Of a stretch of DNA of 64,000 bases, positions 36,701-49,069 are shown piece after piece (positions within the stretch are counted from its first letter, which is position 1; every line of letters starts with the position of its first letter). The position numbers and the translations under genes are program-made. The DNA comes from Phoronis australis. Lineage: Eukaryota > Phoronida > Phoronidae. The notes beneath the pieces are model-generated. The model did no database searches and was not told where the DNA came from. It saw only the letters and a program-made list of their open reading frames with translations. The DNA is taken from assembly GCA_002633005.1 (NCBI GenBank), contig NMRA01000113.1, positions 903,194 to 967,193 on the forward strand. Reading direction: 5' to 3'.

Positions 36701-39700
36701 ATACTTGCTCTTTTTGTAAACTGTTTGTAAGTATTTCAATTCATCATAACTGCAAAAAAACAATAGACTACAATGTTTAATGTTTAAACACATACAATTG
36801 ACAACACTGTAATACAGGAGTCAACCCACAGTGTGGGTCCAGGCAGAGCCTTGGCTGAGTCCCCTTTACATTTCTAGCAATCAAGGAATCCCAAGGAAAC
36901 CCTATGTCCACAGATGAACCTCTCCTAGTATAAGTTCCTCGATTTGTGGCTGAAATACTCCAAACTGAGGTGTTACTTATTTTGCCCACTGACATTCAAA
37001 GAATAAACTTCATGACAAAGACATAAACTCTTCACTGCATCACATCTTAATGACACCACATTTTCCATAATCAACTAATAAAAAATATTAGACTGTTAGA
37101 AATCAACAAAGCACTGGCCATGTTCACAACCAAACGTGCATAGACTGAAGAGACAGTCTCAAGACTATTGTTAATAAAGTGTAAAATTTCTAGCAAAGCA
37201 TCAACTACCTGTGTGCAACCGCTGCCACTTGGACTCCTATCTTCAATTGTTTACTTCTGATGACACCTTTACAACAAATAAGAAGCATATAAAAGTGGAC
37301 CAGTGCCTGCATGATAATAACACATTTGCCAAAATTCATGAATATCCACCAAAGAACTTGATAGACATATCCATCAAAGAACTTGGAAGACATCAAGGCA
37401 AATGGAAAGGAAAACAAAAACTGCCACTAGGCAACACTGAATTATCGGATTTGTCCCAAAATCCACCTGAGTTGTACTCTGGGAGATGGACAAAGTTAAG
37501 ATTTCCCTATCGTCACCACCTTTCCCCTCCCTCTCTGCTGATCACCACTTGTGGCAGCCTTACACCACAAGCAACCACCACAAACATGGTGCCCGTGTTT
37601 CAACAAAATTTCATTGGAAAGGTTACTTCCCTGAACATGTTGCACACATGCGTTTGGGGTATGAATTTGCCTTACGGAAAGTATTCACTTTTCAGGTTGC
37701 CAAAAAAGGTATGTTGCCAAAATCACTGTTTATGGAGTATAAAAGTAACATAAGAAACTCCATCAGAGGCATGAGAAATACGAGACCAATAGCATCACTT
37801 TGGATTTGAGTACATAGAACATCATCTTGAAAACTTTGTCTACTTCAGAGAGCCAGAAAATGTGGCCCAAGGTCATGATTCACCTTAATGGGGTCCAGCT
37901 TGAGGACTTAGATGAAGGCTGAACTTTCTATCATCCAACCGCCAAACATGAAAATGCTCTAGACATTTTTTACCAATTCAGTGAATTTTGACTATAAACA
38001 GTATAGGTTGGCGAAATTTGGTTGGTTCTATATCATTTGCCTCCCCAGCCACTGGAAACTCGGGCACCCGTGTTTCAACAAGGGATTTTGAAAATCTCCC
38101 TAACGCAATGAATCAAAGACCTAACAGCACCCTTTCAAATAGTGTACTTTCAAACCATGACCCTAGCTAATAAAGTGCATAAACATGTATAACAGAAACC
38201 AATGAACCAGACAGAAAAAATAACCTTCGTACGTCACTTGGCAATACAGTGTACAGTTCTATCGTCAGAAAACATAATGATACAGTGAGGGCAATTACAA
38301 CAATGCTAAGATTTGAAAAATGATCAATTTTGGCAGTAATTTTTGTCCAAAACTGGTGAGATTTTACTGAAATCAAAATCTTGATTACCTATCTCAATAT
38401 TTGGAAATTATCTAAATGTTTCAGTTTCTAAAATTAAACAGTATTTAATGAATTCATCCGATTGCTAAAAGCCAAACAATTTTAGAAAGTACATAACCTA
38501 CTCCATATGACAGGTTCTTGAGCATTGACTTCCTTGACAGACAACACAGCTTGGTTAAATGAAGTAAACCACCGCTTAGTTACTATGTGGAGTCTATTGA
38601 GATTGAGGGTTTCCATGACGACGCATCGCACCGCTGAATAGTTTGCAAACAGATGAAGCCCGGTAAGAAGTACATACATGGTCCATATTAATCTGGAAAT
38701 AAAACAGGAACATTTTGAAGTTACGTAGATAACCACACACAGCAGCTCATCAACAGTTTACTAAACATTTTGGCCTGTAACATCTTAACCACTCAATCAG
38801 ATAGACATATATAACAGTCGATAAAAATTGGTAAACAAAGATATATTATTTGTCACTGAAAATCTGTGTTTTACATTATTCATAGCCGCATGACTCAGGT
38901 GTTACACAATACTCACCTGTAATGACCAGTGACCACAGGAACAAGAAACAAGCCACAGAGCAGACCAGATAGGTTGACCAGTGTCTCCTGGAGAGCAAGC
39001 ATCAATACTGGTCAGTTGTCAGTTAAATAATCATAAATCAAACAAGCAACAGACTAACAGAATTACATAGTATCAGGAAGAGATGAGTGTGTAGTGAAAT
39101 CCAAGCTCAGGAGTTACATACAAATGAAATGACCGAATGGCCGTAAAGAAAATTACGCAACTGCTGATCTGAGCACACAGCAAATATCTATTGTTACACG
39201 CTTACACACTGGTACATTGTAACTTATGATCGAGATTGGAAGATTTAAAAATATCAAAAAACCATATTTGCTTTGTATGTAATGATGGAATTGAAGATTA
39301 AATTCACTTTATGTTCAACTGTTCTTTTTTACAAAGATATACTTTCAGGCAATAGTTAGGAAAGAAAGTAAAGTTGAGATGGATGATGTTTTAGGGAACA
39401 TAGCAACACTGATAGAAAAGATATTGTAAAATTAACTGCATGTTTTGACTAGATATAGCTTGTGACAAAGTGCAATCTTCTTTATGTAATGCAATTGAGC
39501 TTTTGTACCATGTGTTAATGTCGCTTGTTTTATTATTATAGTAATTCTTTTGAAAATTATTATGAGCATTGCCCTAAATAATTGTGCCTCTTTGGTTTTG
39601 AGTGACATACAAGCTCATAAGTGGGATGGGTGCATTTGCACTTGTCACTATAATAAAGAAAATTTAATTCAATTCAATATTACCTGGCTGCCATCTTTAG

Positions 39701-42700
39701 CCGACACATCAGCCACATTGTTTCGTCTGGCCTGATGTTGGGTTAGGGCGGCTCTAGTGGCACCACCTGCGACACCAACTATTGACTAGAAAAAGTATTA
39801 GAGGAATTACACACGCAGTTAGGATGTTGTGTATAAGTAAATCTTCATAACGCTTCAAACGGAAATCGGTGAATATCAACCAGCACGCAATTTCATAGAG
39901 GAAAAATATTATTTTGACAAGTAAACGAATCAAAGAGTAACGAGAGCTTTGATCAATATTGAAAAGGTAAATTACAAAGCTACATCTGTCCAGAATATAT
40001 CAAGAATACATGGTTTGAAACCCCTCAATGGTTGTCAACTAGATTAGAAGCAGGCAATTGCCAGTCTACCTAACCCCACCAGTGATGAGGTTAGTCAAAT
40101 GCTGCTCCACAAATGCATGGAGTAAAAAGATACATTGGACCAGTCACTTGGTAGCTAGCTATGCATACATACATCATCTGATGCTAATCAATCCTCTGAC
40201 TGCAGTAGCATTCTTTAATATTTCTGTGCATTGTACACATGTCTTGTCAAAATAAACGCACCAAGAGCCTGTAGAATAACTGTAAATATTGAACTAACAT
40301 GCTAAAAGGTCAACCAGGGTTGAAGGCATTTCTCAGCTGTATACGGATGCACCCTACAGACTGACGCATAGCTAACTGGTCTCACCCCACAGACTGATGC
40401 ATAGTCAACTGGTCTCACCCCACAGACTGATGCATAGTTAACTGGTCTCACCCCACAGACTGATGCATAGTCAACAGGTCTCACCTTGCAGACTGATGCA
40501 TAGTTAACTGGTCTCACCCCACAGACTGATGCATGGTCAACAGGTCTCACATTTGCAGACTGATGCATAGTTAACTGGTCTCACCTTGCAGACTGATGCA
40601 TAGTTAACTGGTCTCACCTTGCAGACTGATGCATAGTTAACTGGTCTCACCCCACAGACTGATGCATAGTCAACAGGTCTCACCTTGCAGACTGATGCAT
40701 AGTTAACTGGTCTCACCTTGCAGACTGATGCATAGTTAACTGGTCTCACCCCACAGACTGATGCATAGTCAACAGGTCTCACCTTGCAGACTGATGCATA
40801 GTTAACTGGTCTCACCTTGCAGACTGATGCATAGTTAACTGGTCTCACCCCACAGACTGATGCATAGTCAACAGGTCTCACCTTGCAGACTGATGCATAG
40901 TTAACTGGTCTCACCTTGCAGACTGATGCATAGTTAACTGGTCTCACCCCACAGACTGATGCATAGTCAACAGGTCTCACCTTGCAGACTGATGCATAGT
41001 TAACTGGTCTCACCTTGCAGACTGATGCATAGTTAACTGGTCTCACCCCACAGACTGATGCATAGTCAACAGGTCTCACCTTGCAGACTGATGCATAGTT
41101 AACTGGTCTCACCTTGCAGACTGATGCATAGTTAACTGGTCTCACCCCACAGACTGATGCATAGTCAACAGGTCTCACCTTGCAGACTGATGCATAGTTA
41201 ACTGGTCTCACCTTGCAGACTGATGCATAGTTAACTGGTCTCACCCCACAGACTGATGCATAGTCAACAGGTCTCACCTTGCAGACTGATGCATAGTTAA
41301 CTGGTCTCACCCTACAGACTGATGTATAGTTAACTGGTCTCACCCTACAGACTGATGCGTAGTCAACTGGTCTCACCCTACAGACTGATGCATAATCAAC
41401 TGGTCTCACCCTACAGACAGATGCGTAGTCAACTGGTCTCACCCTACAGACCGTTGCATAATTAACTGGTCTCACCTTGCAGACTGATGACAAGCAAGCT
41501 ACAGCAACAAACAGTGTGCTAGGAAGGAATGGTGAGAAGATCTCGAGGAAAAATGCAAAATCGTTCATGATGTCAGCAAACAATCTGTAAGTCCCAATAA
41601 AGAGGAACTAGATCATGCAAAGCCAAACAGAGGTAAAATAATTAACCAGATTACACATATTTCATAAATCCAGTTCATTTGAGTCATCTAATTAATGTAT
41701 TGTTACAATTTTCCAATACAAAAATAGCTGACTGTTCCCATGTTCAAACAGATCAGTTGACCATTTCAACAATGAACTTGTGTTCAACACTAATGTTCAA
41801 ATTGAGCACTAGTCTGTTTTCAACGAATAGCTCAATTATAAATCATAAAAAACAAATAATCTATAATAGATCAATATTGGAACTTTGTTCAAAGCAAATT
41901 AAAAATCCCATACATCAAAATCATCCAAAAGAATGTCACTGTTGCTGTGACATGCAAGAACGGCAATGATAAAAAATGAATATCAATGTAATGGTTTCTG
42001 ATACTATAACAACTATGAATAACACTTATTATAATGTACAACTTTTATACATACCTCCACCGTTTTGCGTCACAGTCCAGGTTTGTGCTGAAAAACATCA
42101 GATGACAATTGTAAAAAGAAAGTAGCTACTTCTAAAAGTGGAAACTTTTCAAACTGATGCCTGAAGAAGGGACTAAATGCCCATTGGTCAAGTCTGAAAT
42201 CAACTTTTAAAAGTGATATGAGCCGGCACTTTCTATACTTAAAGTGACTATATCACAGTCATGAACATCATCAATTAGTAAAACACTGATAAAGATTTGC
42301 CACCCAATGACTAGCTAGTGAGTTTTGTCTTGAAATTATAATTTGGAAAAATAAACTATGAAAATGAAGCTGCACCTCATCAAACAATGTTACAATAAGC
42401 AATAGAAATAAACAACCAAGAGCTATAAGCAAACTATGGAATACAGCCAATTATGATTATAAAATGGCTAAATTATATTATCACAGGTCTAATCTCTGAT
42501 GTAAAGAAGATTCAGTCACACTTTAATTATAAAAATGTCAGATTAATAATAATACATACCCTTGAAACCAAGCAAACAAAATTCGACCTGCCATGCCAGT
42601 GCCATCTGTCAACAAGTGAAGGCATAAAATTTCAAAATACATATCATTGAGTTCAAATTAAGTGTGAATCTGATTTTGCAGTCAAAAATATCTGTTGAAC

Positions 42701-44870
42701 AAAGAGTTGTTCGATTGCGATAATGGTAATCCTCATCTAGCAATAAACTAATTCGCAAAGCCATTTTAAATATATCAGAATAGCTGGATGTTTGTTATTA
42801 TTCATTAACTTTAACTGTCTTTAGCTTCAGTCATTGTGAGAGACCTTCTCAATGAGAGAACGCTGCTTATGAAGGCATAAGTGAGGTAAGATTACTAGTT
42901 GTAAATGTGCTCAAGTCAATGAGTGTACTTTTACCCTCACCAAGAGTGCAGTCTTACACTCACTATGAGTGCAGTCTTACACTCACCAAGAGTGCAGTCT
43001 TACACTCACTATGAGTGCAGTCTTACACTCACCAAGAGTGCAGTCTTACACTCACTATGAGTGCAGTCTTACACTCACCAAGAGTGCAGTCTTACACTCA
43101 CTATGAGTGCAGTCTTACACTCACCAAGAGTGCAGTCTTACCCTTACCATGAGTGCAGTTTTACACTCACCAAGAGTGCAGTCTTCCACTGACAATGAGT
43201 GCAGTCTTACACTCACCAAGAGTGCAGTCTTACACTCACCATGAGTGCAGTCTTACACTCACCAAGAGTGCAGTCTTAAACACACTATGAGTGCAGTCTT
43301 ACACTCACCAAGAGTGCAGTCTTACACTCACTATGAGTGCAGTCTTACACTCACTATGAGTGCAGTCTTACACTCACTATGAGTGCAGTCTTACCCTTAC
43401 CATGAGTGCAGTCTTACCCTTACCATGAGTGCAGTCTTACGATCACCAAGAGTGCAGTCTTACACTCACTATGAGTGCAGTCTTACACTCACTATGAGTG
43501 CAGTCTTACACTCCCTATGAGTGCAGTCTTACACTCACTATGAGTGCAGTCTTACACTCACTATGAGTGCAGTCTTACACTAACTATGAGTGCAGTCTTA
43601 CCCTTACCATGAGTGTAGTCTTACACTCACCAAGAGTGCAGTCTTACACTCACCAAGAGTGCAGTCTTACACTCACTATGAGTGCAGTCTTACTCTCACC
43701 AAGAGTGCAGTCTTACCCTTACCATGAGTGTAGTCTTACTCTCACCAAGAGTGCAGTCTTACCCTTACCATGAGTGAAGTCTTACACTCACCAGGAGTGC
43801 AGTCTTACCCTTACCATGAGTGAAGTCTTACACTCACCTTTCATGATAACAGTTAATGTAGCAGCCATAGCTGTGGCATTTTCTTTACCAACCCCAAGAG
43901 CCTCCAACAGAGCACCAGTAGCCAGGATACCAATAATGGAGCTTGCAAAGGCCTGCATTAAAACAACCTAATGCAGTCAAATGACACAATATGGTCGAAA
44001 AGTATTATTTTGTGATTCTCTATTTTTCACAGACTGGTAGCAATAAAACAATGCACCAATATTTTCAAGTGTGGCAAATAGTCACGGATTTTGAGAACAA
44101 CGTTGATGCTTATTATGCAATACCCATGAAAGCAACTATTGCCTCAAGTTCTACAGCACAGATACCATTTATGAATGTTTTCGTTAAATGTCTGAATTCA
44201 CAACGTTAGAAGCCTTTATTCCATTAGCTATAAAAGTGAGCCTGGGCTATTCTTTCAAGGACATTTAGCCCGAGAGCACAGTCATCAAAAATCAAGGGTT
44301 CTATATTTCCCAGGGATGTTGACGTCTTCATTTTTGATGTTGGAATTCTATTGGAACTAAATACCAGACATGCTTGAGTTAGCTGAATAAAAAACATCAT
44401 TTTCAAATTTCATGTGAAAAAAAACAATGTTTGTCGAAATTATGGCAACCTCTGAGAAATCAGTATTCCTTAGTAAAAATGCAGTCACGTGACTAAAAAC
44501 GGCTGGGATTTATTTTTAAGAATATATGGTTCCATGATCAAGGCTTTTAAGAATATACAATTCCATGGGTCTACAATTAAGTCATTTAAAAGTAAGACAT
44601 TTGATCATAGGTATAAATATAGGCATTTATCTCAACTAGAAATAGCACAACAGTTACAAGATATGAAAGAAAACATTGGATCAAAAATAATTATGGTGCA
44701 TTATAAAAAGTTACTGAAAGCTAGGAACCAATACTGGTTCCTATCTGAAAGTTACAAGACTGCCTGCACGGCACCCTGGTGACTACTCCTACCTGTAACG
44801 TATCCCACAGTTGATATGTAAGGTAATCATCACTCACACTCTCAGGGTAGCCTTGAGGCAAAAACACTGA
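33781..44870 (-). CDS. RUSF1: RUS1-family protein (RUSF1/C16orf58-like), first exon missing
   Basis: Minus-strand exons: 44870-44793, 43952-43838, 42605-42560, 42087-42055, 41584-41476, 39785-39684, 38987-38917, 38692-38502, probable 36949-36870, 36749-36676, 35629-35447, 33920-33781 (stop TGA). Family landmarks are VFLPQGYPESVSDDYL, YQLWDTLQAFASS, GTGMAGRILFAWFQG, LFADIMNDFAFFLEI, VGVAGGATRAALTQHQARR, NNVADVSAKDGSQETLVNL, LHLFANYSAVRCVVMETLN and the C-terminal VNEWRAIW. The family (root UV-B sensitive 1-like) is poorly understood; these are membrane-associated proteins in animals and plants. All exon phases agree except 36949-36870 to 36749-36676, where the donor looks like phase 0 and the next exon needs phase 2, so a small exon or a different donor is missing. 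The N-terminal exon upstream of 44870 was not found. Two introns begin inside minisatellites. Confidence 0.9.
34590..35290 (+). repeat. Dispersed repeat family, block in the last RUSF1 intron
   Basis: Contains AAATTGCCACTAGAGGGC, AAATTACCATTAGGGGG, CAAATTTCATGAAGA and related blocks of the family seen in RAD9 introns. A shorter copy lies at about 37280-37470 in another RUSF1 intron, with TGCCAAAATTCATGAATATCC-like and CTGCCACTAGGC blocks. Confidence 0.5.
35820..36610. repeat. Low-complexity repeat with a TTCAACTG motif
   Basis: Clusters of a degenerate motif of about 20 bp (TTTCAACTGCTGTTCAACT type) occur near 35840-36050 and again at 36425-36600, in an intron of RUSF1. It is probably a decayed minisatellite. 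Confidence 0.35.
39190..39680 (+). mobile_element. 3' end of a non-LTR retrotransposon (LINE) beside a RUSF1 exon
   Basis: Around 39265-39350 one frame reads CNDGIED, stop, IHFMFNC, the zinc-knuckle-like motif common at the C-terminus of LINE ORF2 proteins. An AT-rich 3' region follows, with AATAAAG near 39653 and a short (TTCAA)n-type tail ending near 39675. It lies antisense to RUSF1, with the tail within about 10 bp of the donor of exon 39785-39684. The 5' part is missing. Confidence 0.5.
40345..41490 (-). repeat. 33-bp minisatellite starting at a RUSF1 splice donor, open in frame
   Basis: About 34 units of 33 bp begin at the 3' end of exon 41584-41476 and run into the intron. On the minus strand each unit reads ATCAGTCTGCAAG then GTGAGACC, so the exon end and its GT donor are copied in every unit. 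Translated in the exon frame it repeats VRPVNYASVCK (variants VRPVDYASVCG) with no stop over roughly 340 codons from the exon. A 99-bp higher-order unit (two K-type units and one G-type) repeats about seven times, showing recent block amplification. Confidence 0.92.
42925..43845 (-). repeat. 23-bp minisatellite starting at another RUSF1 splice donor
   Basis: About 39 units of 23 bp (minus strand GTGAGTGTAAGACTGCACTC plus three bases). The true donor of exon 43952-43838 (AAAG then GTGAGTGTAAG) is the first unit, and each following unit repeats a GTGAGTG donor-like core or the variant GTAAGGG. Two unit types (CTTG or CATA before the core) alternate through much of the array. Confidence 0.9.
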
Positions 44871-46084
44871 CTGAAATGGAATAGCATGCTTTACATGAAT
44901 CAATACTATAAATGTTCACCCACATCGCTATTTCAATTACAGTTTTAACAAAAACAAAGCACAGTAACAATTGTGTTGTAGCACCAGATTGATACTTTGT
45001 GGTGTACTAGGATTACAATTTATAATAACATAGTAATCACAACCTGAATAAGTCATAAATTGTTACTTTGTAGTGTATAAGGAACACCATTTATAATAAC
45101 ACAATAATCAAAACCTGTATGTGTTATAGACTGTTACTTTGTGATGCCCTAGGAAGACTACTTGTAATATCAATAGTTGTCAATTTAGCCCGTATGTGCC
45201 ATGCTCAAGTATGTGGTGCTGTCGTTTTCTTGTTTTTCAAAACCTGAATCTGAGACTGTGATGTGCAAAATCATAAAGAAACAAAACCTAAGATAATGAG
45301 AATAAGATTTGTTTTGACATGTCTGACAGGTGATAAGTAGGTAAGTGACTGATTCACATAACTGGTTACATTCTGCAATAGATCGCACGAGTGATAATTT
45401 CAGGTGCTTGAAATAATGAAAAATATGCACGGAAAGTAAAAATGAATGGAAAACTCATCAAGATAGTAAATTATTTAAAACAAATTTCCATTCATTATAT
45501 GTTCATGAAGTTGACAAAATAACCTCAAGAAAAAAAGCATTAGTTGAACATTGTAAGTAGGAAATACTGAGGATTTTTTGTTTAAAAACAAATTTGGATT
45601 TTTTGAACTGAGAAAATATTTTGAGAAGACTCAGAGATAATTGAAAAACTTCAAATTTTCAGAAATTCTAAGGTATTGTAAACAGTCATGAACATGGCTG
45701 TCTTTAACATAGGAACATGAAGGCCAGACCAAGTAACTATTCCATATTTAGTCACTGCTATTGGTCCTACTTAATTTCATATCAAACAAACATGTCATGT
45801 ATGAATATAAAATTTTAGGAAAAACTCTTTCTGGACCATAGTTGGGTTAAAAATGCCAAGGCTCGAAAATATTTTTTAAGTTAGGATATATGCCCCTGGC
45901 CCATTCGAAACGGGTGTGTCTGGGTGTATGTTCAGGGAGAAAAACGTCTTGCACGTCTAGAGAGATATACAACATCGGATGAGTATTTCCTCCAGATATT
46001 TCATAAGAAAAAGATGATCTAGCTATAAACTAGCAAAATTGTCACTGAGAGCAACCAAACAACTACTTAGTGTTATGAGGAAGG

Positions 46085-46195
46085 AAATAGTCGGATATAA
46101 TGTGCCCACATTTTGAGAATCAGCTTGATGCACATTATTCAGTGTCCAGAGAAAATTGGTTCTCAAAATGTGGGCACGTTCTATCCAACTATTAT
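46085..46195. mobile_element. Short hairpin MITE, TCGGATATA family
   Basis: AGTCGGATATAATGTGCCC and ATTTTGAGAATCAG on the left are mirrored by GGTTCTCAAAATGTGGGC and TTCTATCCAACTAT on the right, around a loop of about 30 bp. The outermost bases have decayed. Its end matches the two elements at 48148 and 49070. Confidence 0.6.
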
Positions 46196-48147
46196 CATGA
46201 GCAATGAGCAGTCCAAAAAATTTTGATTATTTCCGTAGCACGAGCCCTGACAGTACAGTGGCCCGTGATGACACAAATTTGCCTTCAGTCAACTTTCAAC
46301 TTCACAGTTCTGGTCAGACAGATAAAGTGACATTCTTTGCTGCATTTATCGTAGGAACGTGGCTCATTGGGAACATCTTTACAACTGTTGTGCACCAACA
46401 ACTTGAAATTACACCGATTCCATGCATCTCATCAAGATCACGCTTCTCGTCATGTAAACTGAGGAATACAAATCCTATTAGCAATCCTTAATTTTTTACC
46501 TAACACAAAAATTAGGGTTGTGTGCAACCATCTTTGGATGGATGACCCGGGTCCAGAAAATGGGGTACAATGGATAAGGTCCAACTGAAGAACAGCATTC
46601 AGTTATTCAAAGCGAGTCTTACGTGATATTATTAGTTTGTAATTGAATATTTACTTTTTACTCAAGTATTTAAGTGAGTCAGTGCCCAAATACTAATGCT
46701 ACAGTTGAAACCACTAGGGTAAACACTTGTAAACAAACAGAAAAACAGGATTGCCCTAATTTTTGCGCACTTCATATAACGAGTTGTAATACTTCTCTCG
46801 CTGTTGGTGCATTAAGTTGATTGCTTTCATAGTTAACTGAAACAACGCAATATTGAAAAAGATGCAGGTTGAATATGGAAGCAGCTCACTAGTCCGAAGG
46901 TGCATCAGTCCGAAGGTCTATGAAACTCAATGATGTGTCCGGAAACCATCGCAAGTGTCAAATTGGGCACTAACAATGCCCTGATTTGAGATTTTACAGC
47001 AAAATTCACAGCAAAAGCTTCTGGTAGATGTTAAGCACAAGGTATCATCTCTGACGTCACACGAGTGTGAATAGGCCTACAACATTTCTTAATATGTACA
47101 GAAAAATCTGCATGTACAGATTGCGAAACATGCACACCTTCAGACAAGTTCACCTTCAGACTACTGCCATGAAACCTTTGAATACAAGGAAATATGAAGA
47201 CGAAAGGAAGCGTCACATCGAGTTTAAAGACTCACTCACTCGAAAAAATTGTGCAACAGAATTGAAACGTTGTTGTTGCTTGAAGATTCGCAGTTTGTTA
47301 TCGCCAGAGTAAACATATTCAACTTTCAATGGCTGGGATCCATATTTTTCCCAGCATACAACAGACATTACAAGGCTTTACGAAAAACAAGCCTCCGTAG
47401 TGTTAGCCCGTGGCAGCGCCAGTGCCAGTGGCAGGGGCCTATCGACTGAACAAAACGACACAAGTTTTCGACTTCAAGAGTCCAATCTGCCTTATTGTAA
47501 TGGAGACTGTGTCTCCCGTACTCCCGATGACAAGGTGAATTGATAGTTACAATTTCACTACTGTAGTCTGTTGAAGTTTGTAGGTGATTAGTGTTAGTAA
47601 ATGTCAGTGAGAAACCAACACCAAGTTAATCAAGGCACTCGGCACTCGCCACGAATTTCCTTTTTTCAGTGTTTACACCGGAAAAGCTCTTATAGAAAGC
47701 TGTAACTAAAAATGCAAATTTTGTATTCCAAAATAAATGTCTATGCTATTATCAAATTTAAATATCTCAAAGTTATACTTTACATTTTTAAAATATTTTT
47801 TTAAATCATAATTAGGACATTTATTGTTTTTAAAGTATTTTAAAAATAAAAAAGAAATTGATTGCGGATATGTTTTTAGAGACGTACATGGTCTGATATT
47901 TGATTGGTCGTCTTCAACGGAAATTTCAACCCGCCATTGCTGTGTTTTTCGAACCCGTCACCTACCCAAAAACGATCTTGGTTTCATGGTTTGTATTTTG
48001 AAGTTGTTTCCTTTATATGCAAGTTATTGTAATTTAAGCATATGCCAACAGTTGGATATCTGTATGTCAGGAAAGTCTGTTCTGGCGTCCACGCTCCAGG
48101 CCAATGTAATGTAAGTCAGGGTCCTCGTTTATCGGAGGGGAAAGGTG

Positions 48148-48868
48148 GGCACTAGTCTGATATAATGGACCCTAACTTATTCCAAATAAATCCACTAAAT
48201 ATAGGTCTAAATGAATGATTTTGATATCGTTGAATTCCTCAGACATCTGGCTAACCTTAAATATCCACCTCACGACTCTCAATTATTCCATTCTATAACT
48301 ACGCTATTCCGAACTCGGTCCACTTTAGCCGCACGCGTTTTGAAATCGGCAGCCATTTCAGGGAACTTACTATACCCAGCGCCATCTATCGGCGATCTGC
48401 TACCACATGCGATGTTCTTTTTTCATCAGTTAACGTTATTGGTCGATTTAGTCAATTATTAACGTCATCATACGCGTCTCATGGACGACGATAACATGAC
48501 GATGACGGATAAGATGGCGAAAGAGACGACGAAGGTGATGACGAGAGCAGACATTACGAGGATTAATAACGATGACGTTAATAATTGACGAAATTGACCA
48601 ATGACCTTGACTGATGAAAAAGGAACAGCGTGTGTTGTAGCAGATCGCCGATAGATGGCGCTAGGTATAGTAAGTTCCCTGAAATGGCTGCGAATTTCAC
48701 AATGCGCGTGGCTAAAGTGGACCGAGTTCAGAATAGAACGGAGTAATTGAGGGTCGTGAGGTGGATATGTACGGATAGGAATGCAACGATATCAAAATCA
48801 TTCATTTAGACCCACATTTAGTGGATTTATTTGGAATAAGTTAGGGTCCATTATATCCGACTAGTGCC
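48148..48868. mobile_element. Foldback MITE with arms of about 330 bp
   Basis: GGCACTAGTCTGATATAATG at the left end is mirrored by the reverse complement of GGCACTAGTCGGATATAATG at the right end. Both arms stay alignable through CCATCTATCGGCGATCTGC to a purine-rich centre near 48480-48560. Total 721 bp; no protein coding. The long, still similar arms suggest a fairly recent element. Confidence 0.8.
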
Positions 48869-49069
48869 GAAAGGTGTCTGCCTTCTGAATCTGAGAGAGG
48901 AATATTTCGGAGTGTGGGGAAAATCCTGCTTCCCGATGACCACCAATAGCACCCCCACCCTTTTACAATTACAAGCCCTCATAGGCTGTGCCTCAAGTAG
49001 CCAAAACATTTTGTGCTCCTTCAAATTTTCACCTGTGGCTGTGTGTGTTACAACTCGAACATTGGCTCT

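Noticed and set aside
40302-41583. A stand-alone 348-residue repeat protein on the minus strand
   Set aside because: The frame is the RUSF1 exon at 41584-41476 running into an intronic 33-bp array; the downstream exons join from the first donor with correct phase.
40345-43845. CRISPR arrays
   Set aside because: The repeats are direct, adjacent, lack unique spacers and lie in introns of a eukaryotic gene; they are minisatellites.
44489-44782. 97-codon Lys-rich frame in a RUSF1 intron as a LINE fragment
   Set aside because: The composition is suggestive but no reverse-transcriptase or endonuclease motif could be identified.
47340-47620. Minus-strand open segment (HREYGRHSLHYNK region) as the missing RUSF1 N-terminal exon
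   Set aside because: Weak resemblance only; no good donor in phase 0 and no start codon or strong acceptor upstream.
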